Below the pieces are notes generated by a model, which saw nothing but the letters and a program-made list of their open reading frames with translations, searched no databases and was not told the origin of the DNA. From contig DBMM01000003.1 in assembly GCA_002298925.1 (NCBI GenBank), positions 11,364 through 75,363 on the forward strand: a DNA stretch of 64,000 nt. The letters run 5' to 3'. The position numbers and the translations under genes were made by a program. Source of the stretch: Geobacter sp. UBA698 (GTDB taxonomy: Bacteria > Desulfobacterota > Desulfuromonadia > Geobacterales > Pseudopelobacteraceae). This document shows, piece by piece, positions 36,001-42,341 of the stretch. Each line of letters begins with the position of its first letter. Position 1 is the first letter of the stretch.

Positions 36001-36227
36001 GCCAGGTCCTTGGTACTGAAGGACCTGCTGATCGTGGCCGGATTGTGGCAGGAAAGACAGAGATTATTGACACCGGTAATATTCGCCAGCGCATTGTTCA
36101 TCACATCAACATGGCAGCCAGTGCAACCAAGGGTTTCTTGATGAGGTGAAACAACTGCGTGGACTGCCGGTGCCAGGCATAAAACAAATAATGCTGACAA
36201 CAAGACATTTACTAGCGATCTGTGCAT
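30015..36227 (-). CDS. Giant multiheme c-type cytochrome (2070 residues)
   Basis: Exported cytochrome with a signal peptide (cut after about residue 24, AVHA). By hand count it holds about 36 CXXCH motifs plus two CX3CH (CSVYCH, CITYCH) and three CX4CH (two CSNVYCH, one CSNIACH), so up to 41 hemes; how many are filled is not known. The CXXCH and CX4CH pairs alternate in repeats, each with a conserved ANHVNG or NSHNAHT spacer, as in Geobacter CxxxxCH/CXXCH repeat proteins. After the last heme comes a Gly/Ser/Trp-rich linker (GGRGGWGGWGSSSGSGW) and two tandem fibronectin type III-like domains, each ending WYWRVQARDS or WYWRVQARDA. No membrane anchor is visible, so it is periplasmic or surface-located. 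The ATG follows AGGAG by 8 bases. Likely an extracellular electron-transfer protein (inference). Confidence 0.93.
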   Translation of the reverse strand: MHRSLVNVLLSALFVLCLAPAVHAVVSPHQETLGCTGCHVDVMNNALANITGVNNLCLSCHNPATISRSFSTKDLANPFGSTDLGVYAGGQLQTSHNWAAPTKVPAAGASIPAASVMANLKATGLGLISCASCHDNHAYPGMPNSNPKLLRLPLTNDQLCFECHSARNQRNHLTGTHPVNFTYTSATSKVKIKPGEYNALPVNANPSNPTSAMKLSNGKLVCTTCHGAHFTDSNSQTFDNASSSQLGNLTASQGNLLRTDMRGATATDVNICTNCHAGKLTHNNKGQNIQCTDCHGGHVDPGDGTIPNVWLIRRYMNYSGGVQLDSYRKKVLNQAVGSQSNWAGTFGVCQSCHNVPAPGGTYPSEHASTDPDVCRSCHTHSSKSGSFAANCTGCHGFPPAQNIVGGPNGFANNGTYSYDKSSAYKDESKTPHTAHAGKGTYQYGCSVCHAGNTHATGNFQQVFLAKAGLPASGGVTPGYNTANPGTCSVYCHSDGAPRGAAAATTKAVTWANGAGSIISTSAECVACHDGVVGTTNTLNSNAHRKHVSNDGTTGKAYTCNICHAATAGSNTTIVNPANHVNGVKDVAFSGVANGSSFNGADATCITYCHSNGGNLALRTYAAPAWTNKASGACGSCHAAAPGLTGGAIINTNGHSTHFDNGAGSYGPMFTTANATGCQNCHTSFTGEFGLTHVDGTIQVLSSCVPCHTKPGSYAWNGGQIACESCHTGSLSQINGINAPDKSLFTTLGHGQFSGKSDQCLLCHQRNDSHISANANTHVTRLGASYQGINENLLCAKCHNDVNVVTNPARQNMPTHVSQKTNPPVPNNCSACHDVHGSGNLNAINGKFTFSGNSTATVAFTNTSTGFVNNKTNRGLCQICHTQTNHYKRDKAESAHPTRDCLACHSHKGEYAFKPNGNCNTCHGYPPVANMTGRGVSGSYSSARLETFNGGGYVNGGGAHTVSAHVKPGAIWQQAWSNCSMCHDSTRHKMVMPLQQQAINITIDPKVWANSAVPATYNGPLNGTGTGAQSTGTCSNVYCHSNGDGGAPNNTTFTWSSPAGTLGCTGCHGNVYTSSNPIASGKHSAHTNPNINISLGIGNELACTECHAKTLSANTTLITNGNHVNGMKDYSGSRAGSYNLAVKQCSNVYCHSNGNKGALVFNNPAAWNSATTYGCNGCHGTSSPIGAPDYANGGAGTATANSHNAHTAGYSDTAVCSNCHFVTASTTGGKLKDNSAHLNNVVNVAFNPAVAGVNASFDPATGTCSNIACHGNGSAQWGSKAGCLTCHSLSIGKRAAITTQFNGNSHHVQGVSVSGEHCFQCHWEANSDGSINHSYHHSSVSGSPVELVIYGAGARPTTYIVGTTAVQYTANGTRTEMTKINAVCIGCHSDQNKAIQPFGDGKTPAVYAWDGTSIGNKYSDTSTTPWGKYSGGNLTPKSTVTKAFSAHGNAVNNKGGWDTTETWKDRGANANVLCFDCHNSHGSTVEGVTTSYTSSTTNGGIFKDTVANTGGYAVTYKPTAGGSAAEHNAYNPGAGLCFDCHMKSGATDTPWGYNATYGATQQIMGYWDSAYFGNNVFGNQLRYPYKGVPGNMGGHLGASKSLNASAAHQIGGLCTPCHDPHGVSPTMGTNMKYGVPLLKGTWMTSIYKEDVATADNQSYDGMGGSGGRRGPSASSSEKAAYKAATNDSYHIDQNSLPSGTNITETDVQFAGLCLNCHAKTNLTNGSTHTWKDKNRIHEAVKGWKTANKTIQHNYTCSKCHTAHNADLPRLMVTNCLDAEHRGRVAYNSKPVTSGNGSQDRGNGSGHMPGIFDGGEGGRGGWGGWGSSSGSGWSSGSTSATVCHDNNDATQKWNNVTQWGAATTTGPTVPVLITEPNATCTGSCATTLQWNASTNSGGAAVQYQIQVSSSSVFTTVNYSSGWISGTSYTPTMANGTWYWRVQARDSVTTSKVSAWSSVGSFTLSSATTSTNPPTVPVLIAESDARCSSYSGCSIGLQWNASINPSGGSVQYMVQVSSSSSFSSIKAQSSWQAGTSWSTTLGKGTWYWRVQARDASVTTRVSTWSIVDSFVLN

Positions 36228-36290
36228 GGTTCCGCTCCTGAATACGTTATTATTTATCCTATTTAATAATATTGAGAATTTAAACAGACA

Positions 36291-37508
36291 TTACGGCGCA
36301 TAAATTACACCGACGGCATGTTTTGCAATGACACCATTGGTATCAACGGCCTTAATAGTGATAGTATTATTCCCTCTTGCAAGGCCGCTGACATTACACT
36401 TCCAGGTATTGGCGGAAGTATATACAACCTGCAGAGGCGCGGGGCTGTTCTTTGACTTCACCACTACGTTATAATTGCCGTCCACAGTACCGCTGATAAT
36501 AATACTGGAGCTGTTGACGCGATGGGGTACAGGATCAACTCCAAGCACCTTTGGAGCATCAACTACCTGAACATTTCCGCCATCAATACCATACTGGGTA
36601 ATCTGACCAGATCCGTTGGCAACCAACAGCCTACGGCTGGTTTTATCAAAGACCACATCAAGCGGGATCATCAGATCACCGCTGGAAAAACCGCTGGCGC
36701 CGATGCTGGAAAGATATGTGCCGGCTCCAGCCGGATCAATCACCTGAATATTGTTCTGGTAGGTATCAACAACATACATGCGGGCGACTGCGCCATTGGC
36801 GGCATACTCGAAAGTCACACCAACCGGCGTGCGAAACTGAAGCTGACCAACTCCGAATGATCCGATCGTCTTCACATACTCAAAATTGCCACCTGCATTA
36901 AAAAACTGCACTCGTCCATTGGCTGTATCGGTTACAGCGATCTGGTTGGATGACTTTTCATAGGCAACGCCGGTAGGCATATTGAACTGACCGTTGCCAT
37001 CTCCAGGAGTGCCTATGGCCTTCACAAAACTTCCGGTGGAAGTGAAAACCTTTACATCATTGTCCTTGCTATCAGCCACGTACACAAAACCGGCAGCATC
37101 AACTGCGATCCCGCTGGATTTTTTAAACTGACCGACACCAGAACCTAGCAAATGAATTTGGTTGCCGCTACCATCGAGAACAGCCACGACATCTCCCTTG
37201 CCAACCAGCAGGTTACCTTTGCCATCAAGAGCAACACCATAAGCCACTCCCTGTATCTTGATTACTTCTAGAGACTGTCCCTGGCTGCTGAACTTCGACA
37301 CACCACCCACACGGGGGTCGGCCACGAAGAAATCGCCCTTAGAATCAAAGGCAATGCGCAGAGGCGAGCCGACATTGCTGGTGATCGGTGGAGTCAAAAC
37401 GGTAACAATCGGAGCTGTTGCAGCCGTTGAATCATTTGCCAGTGAAATCACCACCAGGAACAGTGATATAACCGTACACCCCACCAATTTACTTACGTTA
37501 TTAAACAT
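36291..37508 (-). CDS. Secreted NHL-repeat beta-propeller protein
   Basis: 405 residues. Seen: signal peptide (VSKLVGCTVISLFLVVISLA), then about six NHL-type repeats, for example PLRIAFDSKGDFFVADPRVGGVSKF, GVALDGKGNLLVGKG, GIAVDAAGFVYVADSKDNDVKVF, GVAYEKSSNQIAVTDTANGRVQFF, GVTFEYAANGAVARMYVVDTYQNNIQVI and DVVFDKTSRRLLVANGSGQITQY; then a C-terminal beta domain of about 85 residues (ISGTVDGNYNVVVKS, NTITIKAVDTNG). The propeller probably binds protein or ligand; no catalytic motif is seen. The ATG at 37508 follows GGAGG. It lies 63 bases before the giant cytochrome and is probably its operon partner. NHL proteins beside multiheme cytochromes recur in Geobacter. Confidence 0.88.
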   Translation of the reverse strand: MFNNVSKLVGCTVISLFLVVISLANDSTAATAPIVTVLTPPITSNVGSPLRIAFDSKGDFFVADPRVGGVSKFSSQGQSLEVIKIQGVAYGVALDGKGNLLVGKGDVVAVLDGSGNQIHLLGSGVGQFKKSSGIAVDAAGFVYVADSKDNDVKVFTSTGSFVKAIGTPGDGNGQFNMPTGVAYEKSSNQIAVTDTANGRVQFFNAGGNFEYVKTIGSFGVGQLQFRTPVGVTFEYAANGAVARMYVVDTYQNNIQVIDPAGAGTYLSSIGASGFSSGDLMIPLDVVFDKTSRRLLVANGSGQITQYGIDGGNVQVVDAPKVLGVDPVPHRVNSSSIIISGTVDGNYNVVVKSKNSPAPLQVVYTSANTWKCNVSGLARGNNTITIKAVDTNGVIAKHAVGVIYAP

Positions 37509-37912
37509 GTGCGTTCCTCCAGGTAGCATTAATAAACGGATATTACTGATTAAAATTATTATGTTTATTCAAAAAAGTTATTAATAAACCTTATTATTCA
37601 AGCGTAACCAACGATCATTATTTTGCAAATTGCTATCCAAAACACTTCCATCCATTATTAAATATTTTTCCAACAAACTTTTTTGGTCGCGCAGCAAATC
37701 CTTACATTCCCGTAGCAATTGATGTGAATATTATCAGAGAGATTTCCTGATGAAATGAATCCTCCAAAAGGCTCTAATGTCTATTCAAAAAAACAAACAA
37801 AATTTAATAGTAAGCGCACACAAATTAAACGCATGCAATAATTCCTCCTTGACATCATTCTTCCAAACGGGTTATCCACAGTTATATACAATAAGCTTGA
37901 AAGGCTCTATTA
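37509..37912. promoter_or_regulatory. Divergent intergenic region between the cytochrome unit and the heme kinase
   Basis: 404 AT-rich bases that must carry promoters for both directions. On the plus strand TTGACA lies at about 37849-37854 but no matching -10 box is found at 16-18 bases; TATACAAT lies further on, at about 37884-37892. TTATCCACA (37872-37880) matches the DnaA-box consensus. No sigma-54 element (GG-N10-GC with TGGCAC/TTGC) and no ORF with ribosome site was found. Confidence 0.35.
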
Positions 37913-39523
37913 ATGCTACGCAGCCACAGCCTCATAGCCAAACTGACATTCGTTACATCACTAATACTGATCGTCTTCATGGCCCTCCTGGATTATATCA
38001 ACGTCAATACGTTCAAAAGAGTAATGCTGGAATATTCTGCTTCCAATGCCGATCAACTGGCAGAAATCATTAACCAGAGTGCTTTTGATGCCATGCTGAA
38101 GAACGACAAGGAGAGTCTCTACAAGATGATCGGCAGGATCAGCCAAAACAATAGCATTGCTCATGTGCGGCTGATTGACCGCGAGGGGAAGGTTGCCTAC
38201 TCAAGCGTGACCAACGAAATTGGCTCAGTTATAGATAAGAGTGCCGAAGCGTGCGCCATGTGCCATAGATATGACAATCCCAAAATATCAGCGCCAACCA
38301 TGCATCGTAGCCGACTGTTTCGCGATACCAATGGCAAGGAATTACTCGGGTTAACCAATGCAATCTACAACCAACCAAACTGCTACACGTCAGCATGTCA
38401 CTTCCACAAGGATAGCCACAAAGTACTGGGAATTTTGGATATAGAAATTTCCATGGAAAATATGCGTCAAGTTACCCACGACTACCACGTTCAATTTATT
38501 GCCATGACCTGCATGTTGCTGATATTGATCGGAATAATCATGACATACCTGACCCAACGCCTTGTCAACGAACCTGTGCAACGCTTGGTTAAACACACCG
38601 TCCAGGTGTCAGCGGGGAATCTTGACGTCAGTGTACCCGTTAAATCCGGCGACGAACTCGGAAAGCTTTCCGAGTCCATAAATCAGATGACCCAGAACCT
38701 GAAAATGGCACACGAGGAATTGACCGAATGGGGCAACAGCCTTGAAGAAAAAGTTGAGCAGAGGACATTGGAGATCAAACGCATAGAAACACAACTTATG
38801 CGCTCTGAGAAACTGGCATCACTGGGTAAACTGGTGGCTGGCATCGCCCACGAAATCAATAATCCACTGACCGGGGTGCTGCTGTATGCGTCAATCATCA
38901 ACGCTGACAAACGGCTTGACCCGGCTCTAAAGTCCGACCTTGATCTGATCATTAGCGAAAGCCGTCGTTGTGCCAATATTGTCAGCAGGCTGCTGGAGTT
39001 CTCGCGAGAATCCGTGCCACGCAAGGAAGCAGTGTCGCTCAACACTCTGCTTGATATGGTCATTAAGCTTGTCCAGAACCAGCCGACATTTCACAATATA
39101 ACCATCACCAGAAATTACTCCGAAAATATGCCTGACAGTCTGGTGGACCCCAACCAGATCCAGCAGGTGTTCATCAACATGTTGCTGAATGCCAGTCATG
39201 CCATGCCAAGCGGAGGCACGCTTACTATTAGCACGTTCATGTCGCCCACGAGTCACTTTGCATGTGCCGAGATCAAAGATACGGGCCATGGCATTGACGA
39301 AGAAGACCTCAAGCATATTTTTGATCCATTTTTCACAACCAAAGCCGACGGCACCGGCCTGGGGCTATCTATTTCATATGGTATCGTAGAGAATAACGGC
39401 GGTAAAATCGAAGTAAAGAGCCGCATAGATCAGGGAACATCATTTATTGTAATGCTGCCGGTCTATGACGGCTCCCTTCTTGAGGAGCTCGAAGGTGTTT
39501 CCAATCTGGGTTTTCCATCCTGA
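37913..39523 (+). CDS. Sensor histidine kinase with periplasmic c-type heme motifs
   Basis: 536 residues. Seen: TM1 (residues about 10-30), a periplasmic domain of about 165 residues carrying CAMCH (114-118) and CYTSACH (157-163, CX4CH), TM2 (about 193-212), HAMP, a coiled coil (TEWGNSLEEKVEQRTLEIKRI), HisKA with His313 in ASLGKLVAGIAHEINNPLTG, and HATPase (NMLLNASHAM, DTGHGIDEEDLKHIFDPFF, TKADGTGLGLSI). Two covalent heme sites in a sensor domain make it a redox or gas sensor candidate. The start is the ATG at 37913, with GAAAGG about 8 bases upstream. It is divergent from the NHL-cytochrome unit and has no response regulator next to it, so partner and target are unknown; control of the cytochrome unit is inference. 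Confidence 0.9.
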   Translation: MLRSHSLIAKLTFVTSLILIVFMALLDYINVNTFKRVMLEYSASNADQLAEIINQSAFDAMLKNDKESLYKMIGRISQNNSIAHVRLIDREGKVAYSSVTNEIGSVIDKSAEACAMCHRYDNPKISAPTMHRSRLFRDTNGKELLGLTNAIYNQPNCYTSACHFHKDSHKVLGILDIEISMENMRQVTHDYHVQFIAMTCMLLILIGIIMTYLTQRLVNEPVQRLVKHTVQVSAGNLDVSVPVKSGDELGKLSESINQMTQNLKMAHEELTEWGNSLEEKVEQRTLEIKRIETQLMRSEKLASLGKLVAGIAHEINNPLTGVLLYASIINADKRLDPALKSDLDLIISESRRCANIVSRLLEFSRESVPRKEAVSLNTLLDMVIKLVQNQPTFHNITITRNYSENMPDSLVDPNQIQQVFINMLLNASHAMPSGGTLTISTFMSPTSHFACAEIKDTGHGIDEEDLKHIFDPFFTTKADGTGLGLSISYGIVENNGGKIEVKSRIDQGTSFIVMLPVYDGSLLEELEGVSNLGFPS

Positions 39524-39623
39524 TTCTTTATCTAAATTGTGGATTTCTGAATTGTTCTAAAAATATGGTGATGTAAAATTGTCGGAATAATTTGACAAGA
39601 AAGTGGGGATTATCGGATTATTT

Positions 39624-39650
39624 GGCCTTCACACGAGGCCTTTTTTATTT
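39624..39650 (+). terminator. Terminator after the heme kinase
   Basis: GGCCT/AGGCC stem with a 7-base loop, followed by TTTTTTATTTTT, about 100 bases after the kinase stop. Confidence 0.75.
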
Positions 39651-39663
39651 TTATAAATAAAGC

Positions 39664-39694
39664 GGGCGAAGAGTTTTCCAAGAACTCTTCGCCC
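39664..39694. terminator. Long hairpin without a T-run
   Basis: A 12-bp stem, GGGCGAAGAGTT with AACTCTTCGCCC, loop TTCCAAG. No T-run follows on the plus strand; on the minus strand a mixed AT stretch follows. It lies between the kinase terminator and the first IS remnant and may be an IS-associated terminator. Confidence 0.4.
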
Positions 39695-39759
39695 ATGTAC
39701 TACCGGGGGTATTATCCCCCTCAACCATGAGCTGATGATATATTTTGTATCAGTTCTGC

Positions 39760-40063
39760 TCAAGGATATTTTTGCACTGGGCAAGGATTTTCCTTGGGAG
39801 CGTCCTGCCTGTTGGCCAGGGCGCAGGCGATGAAGGTCTTGCCGCTGCCGCTGGGGCCGGTGATGATCACGTTCTGCTTTTCCTTGATCCAGTTGTTCTG
39901 CATCAGTGAGAGGATGACCTCTTTACTCAGTCCTCTTGGCGTCCTGAAGTCAATCTCCTCACCGCAGGAATTGCTGTACCGAAGTTTGGCTCCCCGCAGC
40001 AGTTTGGTCAGTCTCCGGTTGTCCCGTACCGTAATCTCACGGTCAATCAGCAGGCCCAGCTGT
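39760..40063 (-). pseudogene. IS21-type IstB fragment (first element)
   Basis: In the minus frame the sequence reads QLGLLIDREITVRDNRRLTKLL, then RTPRGLSKEVILSLMQNNWI, and Walker A VIITGPSGSGKTFIACALAN, followed by unrelated residues and a stop at 39760. This is the middle of the IS21 helper ATPase IstB. It is cut at its 5' side at 40061-40063, exactly where another IS21-type end begins, and its 3' half is missing. It is a remnant, not a working gene. Confidence 0.8.
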
Positions 40064-40134
40064 CAACCGCCAGGTTTATTTGCCAGTGCCGTCGCCAAGT
40101 TTATTTTCCAGTTTAGCGATCAACGGGCTTCCTG

Positions 40135-40710
40135 TTAGGTCGTAATTGATTGTTGAGGTCGCCCTCTTTTTCGATACGATTCTCCTTTCATCGGGAGGTG
40201 ATGTGCTTTGTGTGCCAGCCGGTCCATGAGTGAGTTAGCCAGCACCTGATCTGGAAAGAGCCCCGGCCAGTCCCCCGGCGGACGGTTGGATGTTATGACC
40301 ATGCTTCCAGTGTGATGCCGCTCTGCAACGATTTCATAGAAAGCCTCGGTCTGCTCCTGGGAGAAGCCGGTCAAGCCGAGATCGTCAATGATCAGCAGTT
40401 GCGGTTTGAGGAACATTCGTATGGTTTCTTCGTAGGAGTTCTCAATCCTGGCGGTTGCCAGCTTCCTGAAGAGCTTGGCCGCCGTAGTAAACGTAGTCGT
40501 GAATCCGTTTCTGCACGCCCGGTTTCCCAAGGCCTGAGCCAGATGCGTCTTGCCGGTGCCGGGTGGCCCATACAGGATCACATGCTCTTTGCGCTCGATG
40601 AAGAGACCGGTGGCCAGGTCCTTGATCTCTTTCGAATTGACGCCGGGCAGTGCCGTGAAGTCGAACTCCTCAATAGCCTTGTGTTCCTGGAACCCGGCCT
40701 GCTTCAGTTG
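40135..40710 (-). pseudogene. IS21-type IstB, 5'-truncated (second element)
   Basis: About 191 codons remain, starting in frame at QLKQAGFQEHK and including FDFTALPGVNSKEIKDLATG, Walker A YGPPGTGKTHLAQALG, Walker B QLLIIDDLGLTGF, SNRPPGDW and DRLAHKAHH. A complete IstB is about 250 residues, so the N-terminal 50-60 are lost, cut by the IS3 remnant end near 40714. It belongs to a different IS21 subgroup from the fragment at 39760-40063. Confidence 0.8.
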
Positions 40711-40713
40711 ACG

Positions 40714-40930
40714 TGGTCAAGTATAAATGGACAGTCTGTTAAGCCACTTTTTTCAGCTGATATATTTCCTCGAACTCTCTTGGGCTGATATACCCCAAGT
40801 ATGAATGGCGCCTTCTGCTGTTATAGAACATTTCAATATAGTCAATGATATCTTTCCGGGCATCTTCTCTGATTTTATAGTTGGCATAAAAGACTCGCTC
40901 GGTTTTCAAGCTTCCAAAAAAACTTTCCGC
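40714..40930 (-). mobile_element. IS3-family remnant (3' end of OrfB)
   Basis: The C-terminal 63 codons of an IS3-type transposase remain: ESFFGSLKTERVFYANYK, ARKDIIDYIEMFYNSRRRHS and YLGYISPREFEE, which include the final catalytic-core motif. The 3' end of the element is near 40714 (GACTGTCCATTTATACTTGACC read on the minus strand). The 5' part of the element, with the first two catalytic acids, is missing. Confidence 0.75.
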
Positions 40931-41035
40931 TACTGTATTGCGGGAAAGATTGAAATCGCGGGCAATCTCGCGAATCCCCTTCTCTTTAACAAAATGGGCA
41001 ATACGTACTTCATGAATGGTGTCCACCTTCAGCAT
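40739..41035 (-). pseudogene. Chimeric frame: IstA N-terminus fused to IS3 transposase C-terminus
   Basis: An intact 98-codon frame whose first 35 codons (MLKVDTIHEVRIAHFVKEKG, IREIARDFNLSRNTV) are the helix-turn-helix start of IS21 IstA and whose remainder is the IS3 OrfB end. The join is at codon 35/36 (position 40930). The ATG has a good ribosome site (GATAGGAG). It keeps a DNA-binding helix-turn-helix but no complete catalytic core, so it cannot transpose. Whether it is translated is unknown. Confidence 0.75.
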
Positions 41036-41149
41036 CTCCTATCGACCTCCTCTCTCTGGTTGATTCCAAAGAATATGGAGAAGGGTGCCAGGGTGGGTCA
41101 ATTTTGGACGCCGATTTTGGCTAAAAGTGGGTCATTTTTGCACGCCGAT

Positions 41150-41682
41150 TCACATCCATTAAAGACATATCTCAGCCAGGCGCTGGAGGATGTCCGCACA
41201 CAGGAACTCGCCAAGGCTAAGAAGGATAAGACCCAAGAGGAACTGGCAGGGCTGCTGCACTGCAAGCAACGCTTCATTTTGCTGAGGAACAAACCGTCAC
41301 GAAAAAAGAGCAAGGTGCTCAAACGTCTGGAGCAGTTGAATGAATCGGTCTACAAAGCTATGCTTCTCAAAGAACAGTTTGCGACAATATACGAGTTCTG
41401 GGAAAAGTAGGATGCTCAGCCCGCCCTGAGAGTCTGGATTGCCGACGCCCTGCGCTCCGGGCTTGCCCCCTTCAGGGAGCTGGCAATGAAGCTCTTTCGC
41501 AAGCGGCACTACCTTATGAACTTTTTTCTCAGGCGAATATCCTCGGCCATTTCCGAGGGGATAAACAACAAGATCAAGCGGCTAAAGCGTATGGCTTATA
41601 CGGGTACAGGGACGTGGGTTACTTTCTTCTGAAAATCCACCAGCACTGCGGACTTCTAAATCCGAGACGGCACTTCAACTAA
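41150..41682 (+). pseudogene. ISL3-family transposase remnant
   Basis: The plus frame reads HPLKTYLSQALEDVRTQELAK, FILLRNKPSRKKSKVLKRLEQL and YKAMLLKEQFATIYEFWEK, then an in-frame TAG at 41408, and continues ALRVWIADALRSGLAPFREL, SEGINNKIKRLKRMAY. A frameshift near 41600 separates this from GYRDVGYFLLKIHQHCGLLNPR. The pattern matches the C-terminal half of ISL3-type transposases. The 5' half is missing, cut at the IS21 end at about 41154. Confidence 0.8.
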
Positions 41683-41697
41683 TATAAGAAAGACTCA

Positions 41698-41736
41698 TAT
41701 AAAAGCCGCCTTCTGGCATGGGAAGCGACTTTTATA
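41698..41736. terminator. Palindrome after the ISL3 remnant
   Basis: TATAAAAG-CGC-TTC pairs with GAAGCG-CTTTTATA across the loop TGGCATGG, with two mismatches. A similar sequence recurs at 42004-42042 with the shared core CTGGCATGG and GAAGCG. It may be a bidirectional terminator. Confidence 0.5.
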
Positions 41737-41856
41737 ATAAGGCACTGTGCCGCATTTTAAGCAAATAACAATAATATAGGCTCCGATGAAGTAATTAATA
41801 TTTTCTATGGTATGTTTTTACTAAGAAATAGTTATCCTTGTTTGGAGGGTGAATCC

Positions 41857-41985
41857 ATGAGTATTATTGGGATAATTCTAATGTGGGTATTTTTAGGCAT
41901 AGCCTTTGTAATATTAACTATGTGGCCTATGGGTAGTGAAAGCGATAAGCGAGCAAAGTATTGGGCAAAATTCGAGGGCAAATGA
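41857..41985 (+). CDS. Small single-helix membrane protein (42 residues)
   Basis: The ATG at 41857 follows GGAGG by 8 bases. The product starts MSIIGIILMWVFLGIAFVIL, continues TMWPMGSESDKRAKYWAKFEGK and stops with TGA. It has one hydrophobic helix (residues about 3-22) and a short basic tail (SDKRAKYWAK), so it is probably an inner-membrane peptide with the tail in the cytoplasm. No family is recognised. It stands alone between the IS graveyard and cspA, with a terminator-like hairpin 20 bases downstream. The coding call rests on the ribosome site, the clean helix-plus-basic-tail pattern and the terminator. Confidence 0.55.
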   Translation: MSIIGIILMWVFLGIAFVILTMWPMGSESDKRAKYWAKFEGK

Positions 41986-42341
41986 TTTCTTTATCCCATC
42001 ATTAAAGCTGTCTCCTGGCATGGTGAAGCGGCTTCAGTTTTTGACGATTGAACTATTGTGGATCGGCATGGTGATTTGTACCTCAATCGGCGTCCTGCTT
42101 TGCCCCATATTCCCTGCTATTTATCGCTAAATCAATCTGTTAAAAGGTTAAGCTGGGTCATCCACCCCCTGTGTCAACGCCTATAAAAGCCAAAATTGGA
42201 ATATATTTAACAATACATGCCGGTTTGATGACCGGCTACTTGATCAGCTTCAGCTTATTGCCATCTTCTCTATTGCCGCGCATCACAATAAAAAGGCCCC
42301 GGGTTTCCACGGGGCCTTTTGTGCAACTTAATTCTCTGTAC
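41986..42341. other. Intergenic region before the cspA terminator
   Basis: About 356 bases. They hold a hairpin AAGCTG...CGGCTT followed by GTTTTTG (42004-42042), a likely terminator for the 42-residue gene. A possible 36-codon frame at 42020-42130 (MVKRLQFLTIELLWIGMVIC) has no ribosome site and starts inside that hairpin, so it is not called. The rest shows nothing recognisable until the cspA terminator. Confidence 0.4.
42291..42320 (-). terminator. Terminator of the cold-shock gene
   Basis: A perfect 10-bp stem AAAAGGCCCC/GGGGCCTTTT with a 10-base loop. On the minus strand a TTTTTATTGTG tail follows; it lies 21 bases after the cspA stop. Confidence 0.88.

Larger units (their letters stand above)
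40061..41154 (-). mobile_element. Decayed IS21-family element with an IS3 remnant inside
   Basis: Two partly conserved ends define it. The left end (41094-41154, read on the minus strand) has two direct repeats of TGGGTCAATTTTGGACGCCGA type, typical of IS21 ends. The right end (from 40061) starts TGTCAACCGCCAGGTTTATT and repeats the motif AAGTTTATTTTCCAG. Between them are the first 35 codons of istA, an IS3 remnant and most of istB. No target duplication was seen, and the two ends do not match well, so they may come from two related elements. Confidence 0.65.

Noticed and set aside
30015..36227. Repeats in the cytochrome gene as a CRISPR array
   Set aside because: The repeats are coding (CXXCH units) with variable length and no constant spacer size.
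37872..37880. TTATCCACA DnaA-box sequence near the kinase promoter
   Set aside because: A single match is expected by chance; there is no cluster and no replication gene nearby.
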